Shown piece after piece: positions 7,119-9,823 of a stretch of 9,823 nucleotides of DNA (position 1 is the first letter of the stretch; the number at the start of each line of letters is the position of its first letter). The notes beneath the pieces were generated by a model. It searched no databases and had not been told where the DNA came from. It saw only the letters and a list, made by a program, of their open reading frames with translations. A program made the translations under genes and the position numbers. Source of the stretch: an uncultured euryarchaeote (GTDB lineage: Archaea; Thermoplasmatota; Poseidoniia; Poseidoniales; Thalassarchaeaceae); contig CALCEF010000198.1 in NCBI GenBank assembly GCA_937901365.1, positions 1-9,823 on the forward strand, read 5' to 3'.

Positions 7119-8108
7119 ATGCCTGTACTGAATGTCGCCTTTGTCGGTACTGAAGATTTGGCCCGAACATTGGCGAAGAAGGGTGATGTGCGTGACATCG
7201 AATCCTACGTCTACAAGGATTCTGTCGATGGACAAACAAGAATCCTATCTTTGTTGAGACCGCTTCGACACCCTGAACGCCTTCGGCCCTTACTCAGTGT
7301 GCTCAACGTAGCGAAGGCAGGTGTTGTCGAAATTGCAAAAGTAGATGCCGCGCTTGGAGAGGTTCTCGTTGCCTTTGGAGCCGCAAATATCGATATCGGA
7401 CACGCGATTATTTCTCCAGAAGAAGGTGGTTGGGTAGACCCCGAACAGGTGCGTGTAATCCTTGACCAAGCTGGACTTGGACAGTGGACATTGCATGAAC
7501 AGATACCAGATGAACACACTCTGCGGGAAGCACTCCTATCCAATCTCCAATCAGGTGATGAGGATGCACCACTCGTCATTCCAATCGATCAACACTTCAA
7601 TGTCAAAGGCGTGGGACTAGTTGCCATTGGTTACGTCCAGGCTGGAACCGTCTCCAAACATGATGAAATTCTGGTGCTCCCCGCTCAAGAAACTGGTATC
7701 GCTAGAAGTCTCCAAGTCATGGATGATGATGTTGAACAGAGTTTTGTTGGAGATCGTGTGGGCGTGGCACTTCGAAATCTAAGAGAAGAGGTGCTTCACA
7801 GAGGATGTATATTGACACATGGAGATGGGGGTGCTTTGACCCGCCACAACAGTTCTACTTTCACCCTTTCAAAAGCACCATTCCAGAAGCGGGAACTGTC
7901 CGAGGGTGATGTCATTCATGCCGCTATCGATTTACAGTTCCAAGTTGGGCGAGTAATTCAGATTCAAAATGAGGGGGTTGAGGTCGAATGGGAGCAACCA
8001 CTTTGGATACAAAATCGTCAGGCTGCGCCCGTAATCATTGCACAATTAGATGCAGGCAATATGCGGATTATGGGTATTGCAGAAGCCATCGCGCCCGCGC
8101 GTGAATAG
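7119..8108 (+). CDS. SelB-like elongation-factor paralogue with eroded GTPase domain (aSelBL type)
   Basis: The 329-residue protein has the domain order of SelB/EF-Tu factors. Residues 1-150 occupy the place of the G domain. The P-loop should read G-x4-G-K-S/T, but the N-terminus reads AFVGTEDLARTLAKKG (7-22). No switch DxxG and no NKxD is visible; the region around residues 63-90 (VAKAG, VAFGAA) only echoes the fold. Domain II is well kept: PLVIPIDQHFNVKGVGLVAIG (151-171), then V-x-x-G-T-V-x-x-H-D-E, a strand ending in S-L-Q-V-M-D-D-D-V, G-D-R-V-G-V-A-L (211-218) and R-G-C-I-L (228-232). Residues about 247-329 form a domain III-like barrel. Archaea are known to carry such a SelB-like family with lost GTP-binding residues and unknown function. 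The ATG at 7119 follows AGGAAGGT at 7103-7110. It is probably cotranscribed with the thioesterase. GTP-independent binding to tRNA or the ribosome is inference. Confidence 0.82.
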   Translation: MPVLNVAFVGTEDLARTLAKKGDVRDIESYVYKDSVDGQTRILSLLRPLRHPERLRPLLSVLNVAKAGVVEIAKVDAALGEVLVAFGAANIDIGHAIISPEEGGWVDPEQVRVILDQAGLGQWTLHEQIPDEHTLREALLSNLQSGDEDAPLVIPIDQHFNVKGVGLVAIGYVQAGTVSKHDEILVLPAQETGIARSLQVMDDDVEQSFVGDRVGVALRNLREEVLHRGCILTHGDGGALTRHNSSTFTLSKAPFQKRELSEGDVIHAAIDLQFQVGRVIQIQNEGVEVEWEQPLWIQNRQAAPVIIAQLDAGNMRIMGIAEAIAPARE

Positions 8109-8151
8109 AACCACGAAACTGTGGGTCTGATGGTGATGATTGCCAATAAAC

Positions 8152-8158
8152 TGTATAA
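8152..8158 (+). promoter_or_regulatory. TATA-like promoter box for the PH-like membrane protein gene
   Basis: TGTATAA, in the A-rich context AATAAACTGTATAAG, is centred about 30 bases before the ATG at 8185. This spacing puts initiation within a few bases of the start codon, so the mRNA is probably leaderless. No Shine-Dalgarno sequence is present before the ATG, which agrees. It separates this gene from the upstream pair. Confidence 0.5.
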
Positions 8159-8184
8159 GCAGCAGGTTGCGCTGACGTTCTGGG

Positions 8185-9823
8185 ATGCATCAACAGGAAG
8201 GACCCTTTGGGGTTCAGCCTGAGCAGCGTGGGAGCGAAATTCTCGCAACGTTCAGGCTGGCCGGAGTAGGCGGGGCCATCAAGGGTGTACTAAACGAGAA
8301 GTCGTTGTTACTTGAGCGCCGTGATGGCAAAGGTTTGCGGGTTGACATCGATACGATTCGTCGTGTCCGACACCACCATACTCCTGTGATTCCCCAAGGA
8401 CTGACTTGGATTGGCGTCATAACGCTCATTCTTGCAACCCGTGTTCTTTCAGGTCCAATCCAGATTTACGCCCTAGTAGTGGGTGCGATTACAATTTTCA
8501 CATGGCTGATGGGTCGTAAACCCACACTTTGCATTGATACCAAGCAGGGTGACAGGCATATGCTACATGGACCCGATAGCCTTCTATTACGAACTCAGAT
8601 GATGATCAATCGACTGTGTGAAGGCAAGACAATGGATGAAGCAAGAGAAGGGTTGGACGACGTCCAAATCAATCCTAACTTCCCTTCCATATCCCCATTA
8701 GAAGTTGTTAATGTACAATCAAATAACCTCCAAGCGGAACAGGTGGAAGAGGCAGAACTTCTTCCCGAAGTCGGAATATTTGATGAGGCGGATTTGGAAC
8801 AAGCGTTGAAGGCCATGTACCACGGAAGTGCTGGAGAAATTCCTGAACCCAAGCCTGCTGAATCCTCAACGATAATCGAAACTTCATCTGCAACTGAAGC
8901 GTTTTCATCGGATAGTTCGGCAGATCATGCAGGGCGTGGTCTACTGGATCGTGCACGAAGCTCATTACAAGAAACACGATCTGAAAGCAATGAGTGGCAA
9001 CAACAGCCAAAGTTGGATAGTTGGTCTCAACCATGGGAAAAGCCTGTAGCAGAAAATCCGGTGACTCCAACTGCATCCGAATCCGCTTACGAGCGCGCTT
9101 GGGGTCGTGGTGAACCACAATGGTATTGCGAAAAAGAGGCTGAGACCGGAACTCGAATTCAAACTGCACTTTCTGAAGCCAAAGAAGAAGGAGACATGTT
9201 TTTCTCGGGCTCAATGTTTGATGACCCTTCGCCATCCCAAACAACAGAAACTGGAATCTTTGGAAATATGTTTGATACACCAGCCCCCGCACAAACAACA
9301 CCCCCTGTTACTGAACCTGCACCGACATGGTCCGGGCAAGCCATTCGTGAAGCCTCACAAACTCAGAGTGCCCTAGCAACAACACTTCCAGAACCAACAC
9401 TTCACGCCCTACGTGAAGAATGCACCCCTGGTGTCGTTGCTGCGGCTAGAGTCGCAACACCCGAACCTGAACCTCAGGCTGAACCAAGCGAGATGGCCAA
9501 CCTTGACGAATTCCCTGCCCTCGGTGCATTCCTTCGCAATTCTCCCAATCGACGATTGCGAACTTCAAATGCCCCCAAACAAGAGGGGCGGTTTGCTCAG
9601 TTGGCCAAACGTGGAATCAACGCATTGATGAGAAATAATTCGAGAACACCTACTCGGAAGCGAGTCAGGCCGGTGAAAATCGAAGGTGATGATTATGCTG
9701 AAATTTATGGTGATGAAGATGGGTTCCAGGATGGGAAATATCGAGAGGTATCGCTCCGCTCTGGACAAATATTGCGCCTAAGGGCTGACCAAGATCATCA
9801 AGCTGAGGTTGCAGAACGAATCC
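8185..9823 (+). CDS. Membrane protein with a PH-like domain split by a transmembrane hairpin and a long disordered cytoplasmic region (C-terminus cut)
   Basis: The frame opens after a TGA at 8173; ATG 8185 is the first start, and 546 codons run to the window edge with no stop. Residues 18-66 look like beta strands: I-L-A-T-F-R-L, G-V-L-N-E-K-S-L-L-L-E-R-R, then L-R-V-D-I-D-T-I-R-R-V. The last resembles the strand-turn typical of bacterial PH-like (bPH) domains. Residues 71-89 and 91-109 form two hydrophobic segments joined by S-G-P, a tight hairpin. Residues 113-147 (P-T-L-C-I-D-T, then a helix with M-M-I-N-R-L) look like the last strands and helix of the same domain. From about 160 to 490 the chain is low-complexity, rich in Glu, Pro, Ser, Thr, Gln and Ala, with a duplicated MFD motif. 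A basic stretch (T-R-K-R-V-R-P-V-K, 490-498) precedes an acidic segment and what seems to be a new strand-rich domain from 517. Function not recognised; a membrane scaffold is inference. Confidence 0.85.
   Translation, partial: MHQQEGPFGVQPEQRGSEILATFRLAGVGGAIKGVLNEKSLLLERRDGKGLRVDIDTIRRVRHHHTPVIPQGLTWIGVITLILATRVLSGPIQIYALVVGAITIFTWLMGRKPTLCIDTKQGDRHMLHGPDSLLLRTQMMINRLCEGKTMDEAREGLDDVQINPNFPSISPLEVVNVQSNNLQAEQVEEAELLPEVGIFDEADLEQALKAMYHGSAGEIPEPKPAESSTIIETSSATEAFSSDSSADHAGRGLLDRARSSLQETRSESNEWQQQPKLDSWSQPWEKPVAENPVTPTASESAYERAWGRGEPQWYCEKEAETGTRIQTALSEAKEEGDMFFSGSMFDDPSPSQTTETGIFGNMFDTPAPAQTTPPVTEPAPTWSGQAIREASQTQSALATTLPEPTLHALREECTPGVVAAARVATPEPEPQAEPSEMANLDEFPALGAFLRNSPNRRLRTSNAPKQEGRFAQLAKRGINALMRNNSRTPTRKRVRPVKIEGDDYAEIYGDEDGFQDGKYREVSLRSGQILRLRADQDHQAEVAERI
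9208..9300 (+). repeat. Duplicated MFD motif within the disordered region
   Basis: Residues 342-354 (GSMFDDPSPSQTT) and 360-372 (GNMFDTPAPAQTT) of the membrane protein match at 9 of 13 positions with an 18-residue (54-base) period. Both copies keep the G-x-M-F-D core and end in Q-T-T. Short hydrophobic-acidic motifs in a disordered chain often serve as docking sites; here that is inference. Confidence 0.6.

Noticed and set aside
7211..7579. 122-codon minus-strand open frame
   Set aside because: It is antisense to the SelB-like gene, with a Ser/Arg-rich composition and no ribosome site or motif.
8111..8124. Small CCAC/GTGG hairpin after the SelB-like gene as a terminator
   Set aside because: The stem is only four base pairs with a six-base loop and no T-tract, so it is expected by chance.
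8708..9301. 197-codon open frame on the minus strand
   Set aside because: It lies wholly inside the plus-strand membrane-protein frame, opposite its low-complexity part. Its translation is rich in His, Phe, Leu and Pro with no recognisable motif, as expected of an antisense shadow.

Overview
The window looks archaeal, most likely a marine Group II euryarchaeon (Candidatus Poseidoniales) or a close relative in the Thermoplasmatota. This rests on protein families and promoter style, not on a marker gene. The clues are a SelB-like elongation-factor paralogue of the archaeal aSelBL type, a stand-alone ThiI catalytic domain, TATA-like boxes about 27-30 bases before start codons, and a giant secreted beta-sandwich protein anchored by a C-terminal transmembrane helix. 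There are no RNA genes, CRISPR arrays or insertion sequences that I can see.

Layout. Positions 1-5753 (minus strand) are one continuous open frame of at least 1917 codons. It is cut by the left edge and encodes a signal peptide, a very large extracellular beta-rich region, one membrane helix and a proline/arginine-rich cytoplasmic tail. A 109-base gap (5754-5862) holds a TATA-like box, a perfect inverted repeat where transcription should begin, and a strong GC-rich hairpin just after the next gene. Positions 5863-6528 (minus) encode a ThiI-type PP-loop sulfurtransferase domain with no RNA-binding module. Across a short divergent gap, on the plus strand, come a hotdog-fold acyl-CoA thioesterase (6628-7089) and, 29 bases later, a SelB-like protein whose GTP-binding motifs are gone (7119-8108). 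After a 76-base gap with its own TATA-like box, a membrane protein (8185 onward, cut by the right edge) starts. It has a transmembrane hairpin inside what looks like a small PH-like beta domain, followed by a long low-complexity cytoplasmic region.

How the genes may relate. The thioesterase and SelB-like gene probably share a transcript. The ThiI-like gene diverges from them, so a tRNA-modification enzyme and a tRNA/translation-factor relative sit side by side; a functional link is only inference. The two edge genes are separate cell-envelope proteins with their own promoters. The most unusual items are the GTPase-dead SelB-like protein, the minimal ThiI and the split PH-like membrane protein.
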